A stretch of 46,710 nucleotides of DNA from a virus: IMG/VR virus record IMGVR_UViG_3300035698_035363, positions 1 to 46,710 of that record; one strand, written 5' to 3'. The notes beneath the pieces are model-generated. The model did not search any database. It worked only from the letters and a program-made list of their open reading frames with translations, and was not told where the DNA came from. The position numbers and the translations under genes are program-made. Within the stretch, counting starts at the first letter, position 1, and each line of letters begins with the position of its first letter. Positions 36,418 through 44,901 of this stretch are shown in pieces.

Positions 36418-37812
36418 CTACTCCTTTCTCCTCGTCTTACCTACTAACGTCAGTGCCTTATCAATAATAGCAAGAGCTTCAATAGCATCTTGCTTCTCAA
36501 CTAAAGTTTTTTTAGTTGGTGGGCTGGATTTTTTATTCTGAACCTTTAACATCTTCATTACTTTTTTCAATAATCTAACAGTGTATTTATCTTCTCGCTC
36601 TAAAATTAAAGCGTGAATCTCGGCGTCTAACTCTAATAAAACCCTACTTTTCACTAAGGAAAGCTCTGGTGGTTTTTTATTAAATTCTTTATAGTGTTCT
36701 GCTAAATGCTCATAAGATGCCTCAATTACTGAGTTAGGTAAATCTAAGTCGCTTTTATAGCCCATTAGTGTAGCCATAGAAATTTGAAGCCCTCTCAAAA
36801 TAGCCTTACCGTTTTCAGCATCATGGTGAGGTAAATACAAAACATCTTCATGTTTAAATACACATAATTCCTCAGCGTTTTTTGCAATAATAACTTTACC
36901 TACGTCAAAAACGTCTGTTTCTGGGGCTATTCCCATATCTTTATATTTAAAGATAGTAAAATTCTTCTCCTCTGGTTCTTCTATTTTTTCTCCCTCTGAT
37001 TCTGCAACCACTTCTTCGCTCTCTCCTCCATCAGCATCGTCCGACTCTGGTAAAACATCCCCCTCTTTTTCGCTATCGCTATCTTCTGATTCGCCCACTT
37101 CTGCCACTTCTTCAATAGAGTCAATGGTGGGTTCTTCTGGTTCTTTTTCTTCACTAACCGTTTCTTTTTCATCTGGCTCCTCTATAGATATTTTAATTTC
37201 TGGCTCATCAACGACTGATTCTGTGGCACTAGTCCCATCATTAATTACTTCTTCTTCCTCGTCCTCAATTTCCTCTACTTTTTTAACCATAGCTTTAACT
37301 TGCTCATCATTTTTTTGTTTAAATAAATCTTTAGTTTCTATTGGCTCAATATCCATACCCCTTAAAACTGCTAGGGCTTCTGGATTAGCGGGTACGGGAA
37401 CAATAGAGTATTCAAGTAGTTCTTGTTTTGCAAAAGTATTTCCATCCCATTCTAAAGGAATAAAACCAACCGAGCCTGTATTAATAAAGCCGTCTTTAAT
37501 TTTTCTCCAAATCTCAAATGCAAATTTATCTTCAAGGTCAAATAGGATATCAACCATTAATCGTTTCTTTTTTTCTATCCAGATCTTAACAGCCTTACCA
37601 ATAGGAGGTCTATTCTCCCCCATATTATGCCCCCATAAAATAACAGGGTTCTTTTTGAAATTTTTTAAATCCCATCCACCCTGTTCAATTACATCTCCCA
37701 TCCTGTCCGCTACGTCAGTAGAAGCAATCATTGTTATTCGCCCATCGCTACCTATTTTTTTTACTGTAGTGGTAGAGTGCAACATATTTTTTGTCAATCT
37801 AGTTTTAGACAT
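36418..37812 (-). CDS. Prohead protease with acidic linker and C-terminal domain
   Basis: A 464-aa protein. Residues 1-165 are the HK97 prohead protease (S78/U35 fold): GRITMIASTDVADRMGDVIE, ILWGHNM with the catalytic His, GFINTGSVGFIPL with the catalytic Ser, and YSIVPVPANPEAL. Residues about 175-280 are extremely Glu/Asp/Ser-rich (acidic), then a folded C-terminal portion with a helical basic end. Usual HK97 proteases are about 200 aa; the extension of about 290 residues may be an internal scaffold fused to the protease, as in some phages with linked protease-scaffold genes (inference). Leaderless-type promoter before the start. Confidence 0.9.
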   Translation of the reverse strand: MSKTRLTKNMLHSTTTVKKIGSDGRITMIASTDVADRMGDVIEQGGWDLKNFKKNPVILWGHNMGENRPPIGKAVKIWIEKKKRLMVDILFDLEDKFAFEIWRKIKDGFINTGSVGFIPLEWDGNTFAKQELLEYSIVPVPANPEALAVLRGMDIEPIETKDLFKQKNDEQVKAMVKKVEEIEDEEEEVINDGTSATESVVDEPEIKISIEEPDEKETVSEEKEPEEPTIDSIEEVAEVGESEDSDSEKEGDVLPESDDADGGESEEVVAESEGEKIEEPEEKNFTIFKYKDMGIAPETDVFDVGKVIIAKNAEELCVFKHEDVLYLPHHDAENGKAILRGLQISMATLMGYKSDLDLPNSVIEASYEHLAEHYKEFNKKPPELSLVKSRVLLELDAEIHALILEREDKYTVRLLKKVMKMLKVQNKKSSPPTKKTLVEKQDAIEALAIIDKALTLVGKTRRKE

Positions 37813-37820
37813 AGTAAGTC

Positions 37821-37849
37821 ATTATGGAATAAGGGCTATTCATTGTCAA
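37821..37849 (-). promoter_or_regulatory. Promoter abutting prohead protease start
   Basis: Minus strand TTGACA (37844-37849), 17-nt spacer, CATAAT (37821-37826), 8 nt before the ATG. The -35 overlaps the stop codon of the upstream gene. Same structure as at 32.8 and 39.8 kb. Confidence 0.7.
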
Positions 37850-38241
37850 GTTACCCCCTCCTCTTCTAATATTATTTCTACTTTTGCTAAGTATGTACTC
37901 CCTGGTATTTCATAAATTATGTTACCTAAAAATGGAAATACTTGTGTAGAAGCAATCTGTAAGTTTCCATCGGTAACTTCAAAACTCACAAGCTTATCTT
38001 GATTTACAATGTTAATTAATTTAGTAAGTTCTGATTTAACTAATACTTCCCAAGTTAAAATAAATCTCTCTTTAGAAATAGATATATCTCTAGCAGTCCT
38101 CCCGCTTAAAGTAACTACATCTTTTTTTATAAAAAATGATTCTCTTTTAAATGCTTTTGGTCTAGGAATAAATTCATTATCTAAAATATAAAATCTTCCT
38201 TTTTGTATGCCAGTAGATGATAAAAGTAAAAGTAATGACAT
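37846..38241 (-). CDS. Paralogue of the Dit-like tail protein
   Basis: A 131-aa beta-rich protein whose features align with 28444-28788: FIPRPKAFKRESF, LVSFEVTDGNLQIASTQVF, YLAKVEIILEEE. It lies upstream of the protease, away from the other tail genes, so it appears to be a duplicate with a new role. An N-terminal LLLLLSSTGIQ is hydrophobic but short. Confidence 0.65.
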   Translation of the reverse strand: MSLLLLLSSTGIQKGRFYILDNEFIPRPKAFKRESFFIKKDVVTLSGRTARDISISKERFILTWEVLVKSELTKLINIVNQDKLVSFEVTDGNLQIASTQVFPFLGNIIYEIPGSTYLAKVEIILEEEGVT

Positions 38242-38243
38242 AT

Positions 38244-38960
38244 TTATCTAGCAAATGGTATAACTCCTAAGCCACCTACTACATCTTTCAATCCCCCATC
38301 TATTTCAAATGAAGCTAAAACTACAGCTTCTGAACCTGGGTTACTTCGAGTAATCTCAGTGTCTGTTGAAGCTGGGGTAGCAACAGTTTTATATCCACCA
38401 ACATTAACAGAATCTTCAATACCGCCCACTGTTGACTCCCAAGCAGTTGCCTCACCAGTATCAAATGAATCAAAGAATGAGTTTGCATTTCCATAAATAA
38501 CTAGAACTAAAGCATCTGATGAAACTGTTGTTATCGCAGTAGTCCAAGGAGATAGATCAGTCCCATCTGCGTCTTGAGTAGCAACCGCTTCTTTAACCTG
38601 ATTTTTAAGTCCTGAAAATGACATCGCCCCGCCTGTGCGAGACTCGCAACTAGCATTATATGTAACAATAATTTCGTAAGTTCCTGCACTTGGTACTGCA
38701 CTACCATGAATTTCATACATCGCTACACTGCAGGAGTGATTCACTGTATTGGTGTCAGTTCCTACTAAGGTCATTGCATTTCCGTCAAAAGTAACTCCAG
38801 TGATGTTTTGATTAGAAGAACCATTGGCAGTATCTTCACCAGTTGCTCCAACTACTATAAGTCCAGTTGATCCTAAAGACCCAATAGTGTGATTCCATGT
38901 AAGAGTTGTTCCTCCAGATCCATTTGCTTGACTAGAAGCTGCATCAAATTCTGCTGACAT
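38244..38960 (-). CDS. Virion surface/decoration-like beta protein
   Basis: A 238-aa beta-rich protein, rich in Gly, Thr, Asn and Ser: LTWNHTIGSLGSTGLIVVGA, then a repeated VTFDGNAMTLVGTD beta motif, ending DVVGGLGVIPFAR. The pattern is common in structural proteins of phages and viruses with large surface fibres or head spikes. Specific location on the virion unknown. Confidence 0.65.
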   Translation of the reverse strand: MSAEFDAASSQANGSGGTTLTWNHTIGSLGSTGLIVVGATGEDTANGSSNQNITGVTFDGNAMTLVGTDTNTVNHSCSVAMYEIHGSAVPSAGTYEIIVTYNASCESRTGGAMSFSGLKNQVKEAVATQDADGTDLSPWTTAITTVSSDALVLVIYGNANSFFDSFDTGEATAWESTVGGIEDSVNVGGYKTVATPASTDTEITRSNPGSEAVVLASFEIDGGLKDVVGGLGVIPFAR

Positions 38961-38968
38961 ATTTTATT

Positions 38969-39817
38969 TTAGATAGCAATAGTGAAGTAAGTAACATTAA
39001 TTGAAATAGAACCACCAGCAGGATCTTCACAAGTTACCCTAAGATCTTCGTCACTAGCTCCTTGTCCAATAATACCCGCACCACTTCCAATAACTACACC
39101 TGATCCCGCAGCAATTCCTGGATGATTTAAAACTTGTTTAGCAGCGTCTTCTGCCGGAGTGGAAGCTGTGCCAAATCCAATTCTACATTGAACATCGCCT
39201 GTATTAGCATTATCAGCAGTTACAGCAATATGAGTAACTACGATAGCAGTTCCAGCAGCTACAGTAATAATTGCTGTATTTGCCTGTGCTCCATCACCAT
39301 CAGTCACATTGAGTCCTGCATTAAGCATTCCTGGATGACCACCTAATACCCAAGGAATACCCTTACGAGTTGCGTAAGAGTTCGTCCTATCATTCTCTGC
39401 TACTTCTGTGGGGTTAGTATCTATATCAATGGCTTTATATCCAACTTTAATTGGATTACCTGCATCAGCAGCATCGTGGGCTTCATCGCCTGTAGTTTGG
39501 ATGGCGGCATTACTCATTGTAACGCCAGTAATAGAAGTTACATCAACATCACCGATATCAACACCAGAGTTAGCCCCTAGTTTACCGATTGAAGCAGTAC
39601 CAGCTCCTAAAACAACAGCCTCCCCATCTAAAGTTACTGCTATATCAGTAGAGTTTTGTATATCTACAGGGAGAGGGTTAGAAGCAGAAACGTCACCCTC
39701 ATTGGTTCCGTCTACTCCGAAGATTAATTTAATTCTTTGATATTTTGTACCACCTATGTCGTCAGCTCCTACTGTGTCGCCGTCCGCCATTTGATCTAAA
39801 GTTACATTGTCTGACAT
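38969..39817 (-). CDS. Virion structural protein with Gly/Ala-rich beta domain
   Basis: A 282-aa protein. N-terminal segment VTLDQMADGDTVGADDIGGTKYQRIKL is a known start in phage structural proteins that bind to or decorate the virion. The C-terminal half (ITVAAGTAIVVTHIAVTADNANTGDVQCRIGFG) resembles the beta sandwich of decoration/adhesin proteins. Own promoter. Likely an abundant virion component. Confidence 0.7.
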   Translation of the reverse strand: MSDNVTLDQMADGDTVGADDIGGTKYQRIKLIFGVDGTNEGDVSASNPLPVDIQNSTDIAVTLDGEAVVLGAGTASIGKLGANSGVDIGDVDVTSITGVTMSNAAIQTTGDEAHDAADAGNPIKVGYKAIDIDTNPTEVAENDRTNSYATRKGIPWVLGGHPGMLNAGLNVTDGDGAQANTAIITVAAGTAIVVTHIAVTADNANTGDVQCRIGFGTASTPAEDAAKQVLNHPGIAAGSGVVIGSGAGIIGQGASDEDLRVTCEDPAGGSISINVTYFTIAI

Positions 39818-39825
39818 ATAAAATT

Positions 39826-39854
39826 AGTATGACTAACTTTTATTTATATGTCAA
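39826..39854 (-). promoter_or_regulatory. Promoter abutting 38969-39817
   Basis: Minus strand TTGACA (39849-39854), 17-nt spacer, CATACT (39826-39831), 8 nt before the ATG. Third example of the leaderless-type class. Confidence 0.7.
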
Positions 39855-39911
39855 TTCTAGCACCTTATAGAAATAATTTTATTTTGAGTCTTTTTTACTA
39901 TCTATGTTTCT

Positions 39912-40094
39912 TTAATTAGTTTTAGCATTTAATATTTCTAGTATTTCTTTATCGCTCACAATCTTACCCTGTAGAGGGTCAATAAGTTTGCGTAATTTTA
40001 TACTATCCACATTAAACTCAACTAATTTCTTTCCCCCTTTATCAAAAAGAGCGTAGGCATTAATTGATAATGCTTGAAGTTTTCCTTTAGTCAT
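39912..40094 (-). CDS. Small hypothetical protein
   Basis: A 60-aa basic protein with a Shine-Dalgarno (GGAAGGAG) directly before the ATG. Begins 1 nt after the glycosyltransferase stop. It has ALFDKGGKKLVEF and LQGKIVSDKEILEIL segments. Function unknown. Confidence 0.55.
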   Translation of the reverse strand: MTKGKLQALSINAYALFDKGGKKLVEFNVDSIKLRKLIDPLQGKIVSDKEILEILNAKTN

Positions 40095-40095
40095 A

Positions 40096-42990
40096 TTACT
40101 CCTTCCAAGTTTTCATAAAATGATGCTTTGTAATTGTGTTCTTTGTAATTTTAACAGTTTCCTTCTCATGATTGTATGGGAAAAAATAGTCTGGGGTGTA
40201 GATCTTAAATCCCTCTGGTTCCCACTTATCATACCCCTTAGTTAGAATTTCCATTGATGACTCAAAACACTTATCATCATCACCTCTGAAGTTAATCTCC
40301 ACTTCATTCATCCATCTTTTGACAAACTTATGCCCTGGTTCTGAAGCTACTACAGCACTGCCAATCCACCCATTCTCTTCTCTACCTGCAAACATTTTGT
40401 TTTTTAGTAAATCATCAAAGTTCTTGCCCTCTAAAACTTCAACGTCTGCATCAAGATAGATACCACCCTCAGTGTAGAGGTAGTGCATCCTCAAATAGTC
40501 AGAGGCTTTGCACCATTTTTGCTTGTCATGTTTAGAAGCCAAGCACTCTTTCATATACTTCGAGTCTTTAAAGCAATTATCTAGTGTGATTAGTTTGTGT
40601 TCATATCCTTCTATCTTCTGAGACTCAATACACTTCTTAACCAACTCAGGCATTTCATCGCCTAACCAAATAGTGAAAATACGTTTTGGAATTATATCTG
40701 GTACAACAAAATTCTCTTTAAATTCAAACCCTAGTTCCTTGGCTCTTTTTTTATACAATGCCCTGTCGTGGTCTGCCCTATCTTTGCGATATGCTAACTG
40801 GTAAACATCGTCTAATGGTGTTTTGTAACCGTCTTGAATGGGGTGGTCATGGTAAACTTTAGCTTCCTCAGCCCAAACATATTTACCTATCTTTTTACAA
40901 CGCTCGGTCAGTTCATTATCTGCTCCAGTATGAAAATACCCAGTGTGAAAGAACTCGTTTCCCAAGCCAGGTAGAAGTTTCTTGGACACTAAAAAATGGG
41001 TAGCGAACTCACCGTTCCAATACCCATCGTTCAGCCCAACCATACCGTCTAAATCTGGAAAGTTCTTAATCATCCTGTAAACCGCTAACTGTAAGAAGTC
41101 TTTTTTTGGAACACAATCATTTCCCAGATACATGACGAGATCCCCATGACTCTCTTCTACGCCTTGTTTTAATAGCTTAGGTACTCCAGTGTTATTAGGA
41201 GGAAATTGGTCATACTTGACTATGATCTCATAATTATCATATCCAGCGTTTTCTTTAATTAGTTTCAAGAGGTTATTCAACTTACCTGATCGACCAAGAG
41301 TAGGAATAATGATGCTAACGAATGGAGCTTGTACGTCTTGATGCCAGATAGAATAACCACCAACTTTAACTGCCCCCATTGACTCATCAACAGCTTCTTT
41401 AACACCCATCCAAATTGTGGAAATATAATCATGACCAGACATGATAACTCTGGCTTTGTCTTTCCACATGGCAATATCTTCTAAAACTTCTTCTTTAGTG
41501 TGACCTGCGTCAATAAAGACCATGTCATACTTCTTACCCTCAAGTTTCTTGGCAGCCTCTTTACTAGACATCTTCATCACCTCTAGGTTCTTGAAGTGAC
41601 CTACATTCTTCATAAATTCACCGTAAATATCTTTTTGTTTAGCTAAATCATGAGTCCAATCTTTTAAGTCTTTAGATCCTGCAAACGTGTCTACCGCCGT
41701 TACCTTGCCTTTACACCCAGATAGTAAAGCGTGGGTGCTTCGACCTTGCCAACTTCCTACCTCAAGTATAGAGTCCATTTTCTTAGCTGTTTCATACAAC
41801 CAGGTCAACTCAGAGAATTGCATCCAACCCTCTATTCCCTGATCTGGATACTCGAAATAGAACTTAGTGTCTCTTAGGTATTCAGGTTTAAACGGACAAT
41901 GATCTAACGCTTTAGTTAAATGTTTTTTAGCCCCCCCAATATCTCCCACCCATCCCTTAGCCCAATAAAGAATCTCATGAGGTACGTTAGTATAATCAGC
42001 CATGTCAGTAGCATAAAATCCACTCCAGGGAACTTCCATAGCTGCGGAAGCGTAACAAGCTGCTGCTTGAGGGTTATTATTATGTTGATAGAATCTAGCT
42101 AATTTAATAAATGCTTCTCTTCTCTTATTATCAATGTAAAGTGATTTGTTGTACCACTCAACTTGTTTCTCTGGTTGATTAATCTTCCCATAAGCATCTC
42201 CTAAAAAAATCATTGATTGAGCTTTCTCTGCCGGCCACCGATTCATCTCAACATGACGTTTAAATTCTTTAATGGCACTTTTTGGTCTGTCACTCCAAAG
42301 TAGCTCTCTAGCAAAATAGTGAGAATTTCTGTCTTTATTTGGATTGTTAAAACAATCAACTGCTAATCCCACTAGATATGAATGTCTACCTGTTGAATGA
42401 TTCTGGAAATGTTCTAACTTAAATACATCCTCATCGAGAAAAGTTCTTTTAGCGCTTCCTTGCAAACATTCATGGACAAGACCAACCCATTTCATTTTTC
42501 TTCGATCATAGAACTTAGACTGCACAAACTTGATTGATTCTCTTCTGTGCTGATCATGGGCAAAAACAAAATTATATTCAAACTGTTCACTACCATTTTT
42601 AATTAACTTTTGAATTTTCTCAGTATCAAACTTGGTGAAAGCCTCATCAGCATCAGCAAAAGACACCATGTCATTCTTTGCAAGAGATGCAGCATGATTT
42701 CTGGCTGAGGCAAAGTCAAAATATTTATCTTTTTCATTGACAATTAAAGCCTCATCATCAACAATAAATTGTTTATTAATCTTGTCTGCTAATTCTTTAT
42801 CAATTATGTGGAGATATTTATCACCTACCTCAGTAACACTACAACCTCTTTCTTTGGCAATCTTGACTGTATTGTCAGTAGATCCTGTGTCTAAAATGAC
42901 TATGTCATCAATGTTTTTAATGGAATCTAGTAACTTAGGAAGAGTCTCTTGTTCGTTCTTGGTGATGACTACAACAGAGATTTTATTCAT
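40096..42990 (-). CDS. Multidomain glycosyltransferase (GT2 + TPR + methyltransferase-like + GT2 + GT32)
   Basis: About 964 aa from the ATG at 42990 (the frame runs on to an ATG at 43014). Domain 1 (about 1-220) is GT2, WaaE-like: SVVVITKNEQETLPKLL, ILDTGSTDNT, FADADEAF. A TPR-type helical segment follows (about 230-340). Domain 3 (about 390-530) is a Rossmann methyltransferase-like fold: ILEVGSWQGRSTHAL, VTAVDTFAG, FIDAGHTKEEV. Domain 4 (about 550-740) is another GT2: FVSIIIPTLGRSGKL, YLGNDCVP. Domain 5 (about 770-960) is GT32 (Och1/capsule type): FTIWLGDEMP, KASDYLRMHYLYTEGGIYLDADVEV with its DxD. It lies between virion genes, so a virion or wall glycan may be the acceptor (inference). Confidence 0.85.
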   Translation of the reverse strand: MNKISVVVITKNEQETLPKLLDSIKNIDDIVILDTGSTDNTVKIAKERGCSVTEVGDKYLHIIDKELADKINKQFIVDDEALIVNEKDKYFDFASARNHAASLAKNDMVSFADADEAFTKFDTEKIQKLIKNGSEQFEYNFVFAHDQHRRESIKFVQSKFYDRRKMKWVGLVHECLQGSAKRTFLDEDVFKLEHFQNHSTGRHSYLVGLAVDCFNNPNKDRNSHYFARELLWSDRPKSAIKEFKRHVEMNRWPAEKAQSMIFLGDAYGKINQPEKQVEWYNKSLYIDNKRREAFIKLARFYQHNNNPQAAACYASAAMEVPWSGFYATDMADYTNVPHEILYWAKGWVGDIGGAKKHLTKALDHCPFKPEYLRDTKFYFEYPDQGIEGWMQFSELTWLYETAKKMDSILEVGSWQGRSTHALLSGCKGKVTAVDTFAGSKDLKDWTHDLAKQKDIYGEFMKNVGHFKNLEVMKMSSKEAAKKLEGKKYDMVFIDAGHTKEEVLEDIAMWKDKARVIMSGHDYISTIWMGVKEAVDESMGAVKVGGYSIWHQDVQAPFVSIIIPTLGRSGKLNNLLKLIKENAGYDNYEIIVKYDQFPPNNTGVPKLLKQGVEESHGDLVMYLGNDCVPKKDFLQLAVYRMIKNFPDLDGMVGLNDGYWNGEFATHFLVSKKLLPGLGNEFFHTGYFHTGADNELTERCKKIGKYVWAEEAKVYHDHPIQDGYKTPLDDVYQLAYRKDRADHDRALYKKRAKELGFEFKENFVVPDIIPKRIFTIWLGDEMPELVKKCIESQKIEGYEHKLITLDNCFKDSKYMKECLASKHDKQKWCKASDYLRMHYLYTEGGIYLDADVEVLEGKNFDDLLKNKMFAGREENGWIGSAVVASEPGHKFVKRWMNEVEINFRGDDDKCFESSMEILTKGYDKWEPEGFKIYTPDYFFPYNHEKETVKITKNTITKHHFMKTWKE

Positions 42991-43033
42991 TAGAAATAAT
43001 TTTACACCATCCAATGTGCAACAGCTATATCAA

Positions 43034-43921
43034 TTAATTAGCAGTCACACCGGCAACTGCCTTAATACTAGCCTCTGCTACACCTGCAAGTTGTTTAACA
43101 TTTGACCAATCTATTGTTGCCATTTGCTTAATATCCCCCGTTGATACATCAATTAATGAGTATCTTCTAATTTGTGGAGTCAAAAAATTGGCGTATGGAT
43201 CACTATATAGTTGTTTTATTTCAACAGGTGAAAGAGCACGATTATAAATTCTAACGTCATCAATAACTCCATTTAATTTATCATTACCATCATCGTTTGC
43301 AAAGAAAAGGGAGTCGGTTGAATCAAAAATACTGCCACTTATTGTGGGCTGATCAATATTATCATTAGAGCCATTAATATATAAATCCATAGTGGTACCA
43401 CTAACGACTCCGACTATATGATACAAAGTATTCGCTAATAGAGCATCACCTAAATATTCAGCTTCATACTGAGTTAGGGTAGTGTTTACCCAAAAGAATG
43501 ATGGTTTGTTTGCAGTGCTAACAGTAATCTTATATGATTGATATGGACTTGAGCCGTGAGCTTTGTAAACAATTGTTGCTCTGTTTCCTGTAGCACTGGG
43601 AAGCGAATTAAATTTTATCCAAGTAGAAATAGTCATATCTCCAGTAGGTTCTAAAATAGCACTATCTGTAATTGTTATATCATCATCGGATCCATCAAAA
43701 ACTAATCCTCCCCCATGCACTGTGCCAACCCAATCTGTTGCAGGGTCCATATTATTTAAAACTCCATCATTCTTATTTCCTGAGATATCTCTTACAATGC
43801 CTCCAGCTCCTTCATTAAATAACCAACAAGCAACTAATCCTTTTGAAAGAGGATGAAGTGGATTAATCCTTATTCCTGGTTTGGGCTTAATAATGTAGCC
43901 TTTTTGACTAGAATAACTCAT
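43034..43921 (-). CDS. LamG/concanavalin-like virion protein
   Basis: A 295-aa protein. GLVACWLFNEGAGGIVRDIS, GSDDDITITD, MTISTWIKFN, and IDDVRIYNRALSPVEI are the diagnostic strands of the LamG-like (concanavalin A) jelly roll, which binds carbohydrate. The C-terminal region is short and Ala/Val-rich. Placed with the collagen-like fibre, it is likely a sugar-binding part of the virion that helps attach to the host envelope. Confidence 0.85.
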   Translation of the reverse strand: MSYSSQKGYIIKPKPGIRINPLHPLSKGLVACWLFNEGAGGIVRDISGNKNDGVLNNMDPATDWVGTVHGGGLVFDGSDDDITITDSAILEPTGDMTISTWIKFNSLPSATGNRATIVYKAHGSSPYQSYKITVSTANKPSFFWVNTTLTQYEAEYLGDALLANTLYHIVGVVSGTTMDLYINGSNDNIDQPTISGSIFDSTDSLFFANDDGNDKLNGVIDDVRIYNRALSPVEIKQLYSDPYANFLTPQIRRYSLIDVSTGDIKQMATIDWSNVKQLAGVAEASIKAVAGVTAN

Positions 43922-43922
43922 A

Positions 43923-44528
43923 CTATGCTATTGAATCACCAGTTATCATTAATGCTTTAACATGAACATTGGCACCAGTAGCTCCCTCATGTTGGAAAAT
44001 AACTCTAACTCTACCAACCGCAGTTAAATCTAGCTGAGCAGTAAACTTTTCTGCATCACTCCAGAAGTCAGAAGCTGCCGCTGTTTGCTCTGTTGTCAAA
44101 CCATCTAATAAATCAATACTTGTATTAGAGACTATTTGTTCGATTTTTGCCCATTCACCATTACCTATAGTAGTGTTGATGATATAAACCTCATTTGTAG
44201 CCACAAATCCAGTGGTACTAGAGACAACACATACTTTTTCACCTATTGGTTCAGTTGCAGTAAATGCCTCTGTCACAGCAGTTACTATACCTGGAGTAAA
44301 TTGAGCAACTGTTGTCCAATCTTCATCCCCACTTGAAGAAGGTGATATTTGAATATAAAAACTCCCAGGGTTTGTGTTGGCCGTATTCTCAACAGGTGCA
44401 TGAAAACAAACAATCGTTGCCGCTAATTTAGTAGTGACGTCTTGATCTGCACCTACCAATGAACCTGGGTGAGTTATTGCGGTATGAGCTAGTACTGCTA
44501 TACCTTGGGTTTTACTTATGTCTGCCAT
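43923..44528 (-). CDS. Virion-associated beta protein
   Basis: A 201-aa beta-rich protein with a Shine-Dalgarno (AAAGGAGTG) before the ATG. Segments VAQFTPGIVTAVTEAFTATEP, VGRVRVIFQHEG and VHVKALMI suggest a beta sandwich such as carbohydrate-binding or Ig-like modules. One nt separates it from the LamG gene. Likely structural. Confidence 0.65.
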   Translation of the reverse strand: MADISKTQGIAVLAHTAITHPGSLVGADQDVTTKLAATIVCFHAPVENTANTNPGSFYIQISPSSSGDEDWTTVAQFTPGIVTAVTEAFTATEPIGEKVCVVSSTTGFVATNEVYIINTTIGNGEWAKIEQIVSNTSIDLLDGLTTEQTAAASDFWSDAEKFTAQLDLTAVGRVRVIFQHEGATGANVHVKALMITGDSIA

Positions 44529-44529
44529 A

Positions 44530-44883
44530 TCACTCCTTTGTATATCCGTAATACTTTAATTCTATTTTAATCCTATTTTTATAATCAGCAATTAACTGAT
44601 CTGACATTTCATCCAACGAGTTATTGGTTGTTCCACCTGATTCTGCTAAAAAAGACGTTCTAATCTCAAGCATATCTCCAGTTGCAATAAGATCCGCTTC
44701 TTCTTGAGTAATATTACCTGGATTAGTACCTATTGTTAAAGATGTGCCTCCATTTTTACCACTTTCAATCAAACATTGTTTCCAACTCTTACCAGCGGAA
44801 TTATTTCCAATAGGAACAACAATATGTAAAGCTACTGCATAATTTCCGTTGGTGTCAGCCTCTAAGATGTGTATCTTACTCAT
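44530..44883 (-). CDS. Hypothetical virion-region protein
   Basis: A 117-aa protein with a strong AAAAGGAGATAAT before its ATG. NSAGKSWKQCLIESGKNGGTSL and GNITQEEADLIATGDMLEIRTSFL segments are familiar from uncharacterised phage structural-region proteins. It lies between the collagen-like fibre and a beta protein. Confidence 0.6.
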   Translation of the reverse strand: MSKIHILEADTNGNYAVALHIVVPIGNNSAGKSWKQCLIESGKNGGTSLTIGTNPGNITQEEADLIATGDMLEIRTSFLAESGGTTNNSLDEMSDQLIADYKNRIKIELKYYGYTKE

Positions 44884-44901
44884 ATTATCTCCTTTTAAAT
44901 A

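Noticed and set aside
37124-37915. Long open frame on the plus strand opposite the protease gene
   Set aside because: It is the mirror of the acidic Glu/Asp/Ser codons of the protease linker, with no ribosome site. A shadow frame.
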